Shown here: positions 6,117 through 6,118 of the stretch, piece after piece
Layout of the letters: every line of letters starts with the position of its first letter
How positions within the stretch are numbered: the stretch's first letter is position 1
NCBI GenBank assembly: GCA_030673955.1
Contig: DAOVBF010000082.1
Coordinates: 1 to 6,118 of the forward strand
From: Deltaproteobacteria bacterium
Lineage (GTDB): Bacteria; Myxococcota_A; UBA9160; SZUA-336
Direction: 5' to 3'
DNA length: 6,118 nucleotides
Translations under genes and position numbers: made by a program
Notes under the pieces: generated by a model
The model's input: the letters and a program-made list of their open reading frames with translations, nothing else
The model's database searches: none
Told to the model about the DNA's origin: nothing

Positions 6117-6118
6117 GA

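Larger units (their letters stand above)
5779..6118. other. Non-coding region upstream of the rimP operon
   Basis: This 340-base stretch holds no credible gene. An open frame on the minus strand at 5888-6085 would encode a 65-residue Arg/Ala-rich peptide made mostly from the GC palindromes, and it resembles no family I recognise. From 6118 downwards the region holds the palindrome cluster, a mixed-composition stretch with the 9-nt tandem repeat, two T-runs on the minus strand (5923-5918 and 5858-5851), the terminator hairpin, and a more AT-rich leader to the rimP start. No tRNA or known riboswitch was recognised. Confidence 0.7.

Overview
The window is GC-rich bacterial chromosome (roughly two-thirds G+C by eye) and almost all of it is one operon on the minus strand. 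In transcription order, from high to low coordinates, the genes are rimP, nusA, infB, a DUF503 (ylxP-like) gene, rbfA and truB. This is the widely conserved transcription/translation/ribosome-maturation cluster. Gene order alone does not identify the organism. High GC, a DUF503 gene between infB and rbfA, and no ylxR between nusA and infB would fit several high-GC lineages, such as deltaproteobacteria-like groups; that placement is only an inference.

Layout: positions 5779-6118 are non-coding. They hold a cluster of three perfect GC-only palindromes (6027-6116), a short 9-nt tandem repeat (5965-5982), a weak promoter-like sequence (5912-5938) and a clear minus-strand intrinsic terminator (5851-5877). 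The terminator sits about 70 nt upstream of rimP on the same strand, where an attenuator would be. From rimP onwards the genes are tightly packed: 3 nt between rimP and nusA, 25 nt between nusA and infB, 37 nt between infB and DUF503, a 4-nt ATGA overlap between DUF503 and rbfA, and a 4-nt GTGA overlap between rbfA and truB. I see no terminator inside the operon.

How the genes work together: RimP and RbfA mature the 30S subunit. NusA controls RNA polymerase pausing, termination and antitermination, and IF2 delivers initiator tRNA to the 30S subunit. TruB makes pseudouridine 55 in tRNA. The DUF503 protein is a conserved small partner of unknown function.

The oddities are limited. truB carries an in-frame TAA exactly where the conserved SALK-type motif should be, with good TruB sequence continuing in the same frame to the window edge. 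NusA ends in a tail of about ten AEREQ/AEGEQ pentapeptides encoded by a 15-bp tandem repeat. The rimP leader carries a terminator whose 3' arm is repeated upstream. I found no defence system, mobile element, CRISPR array or RNA gene. This is mainly an ordinary housekeeping region.
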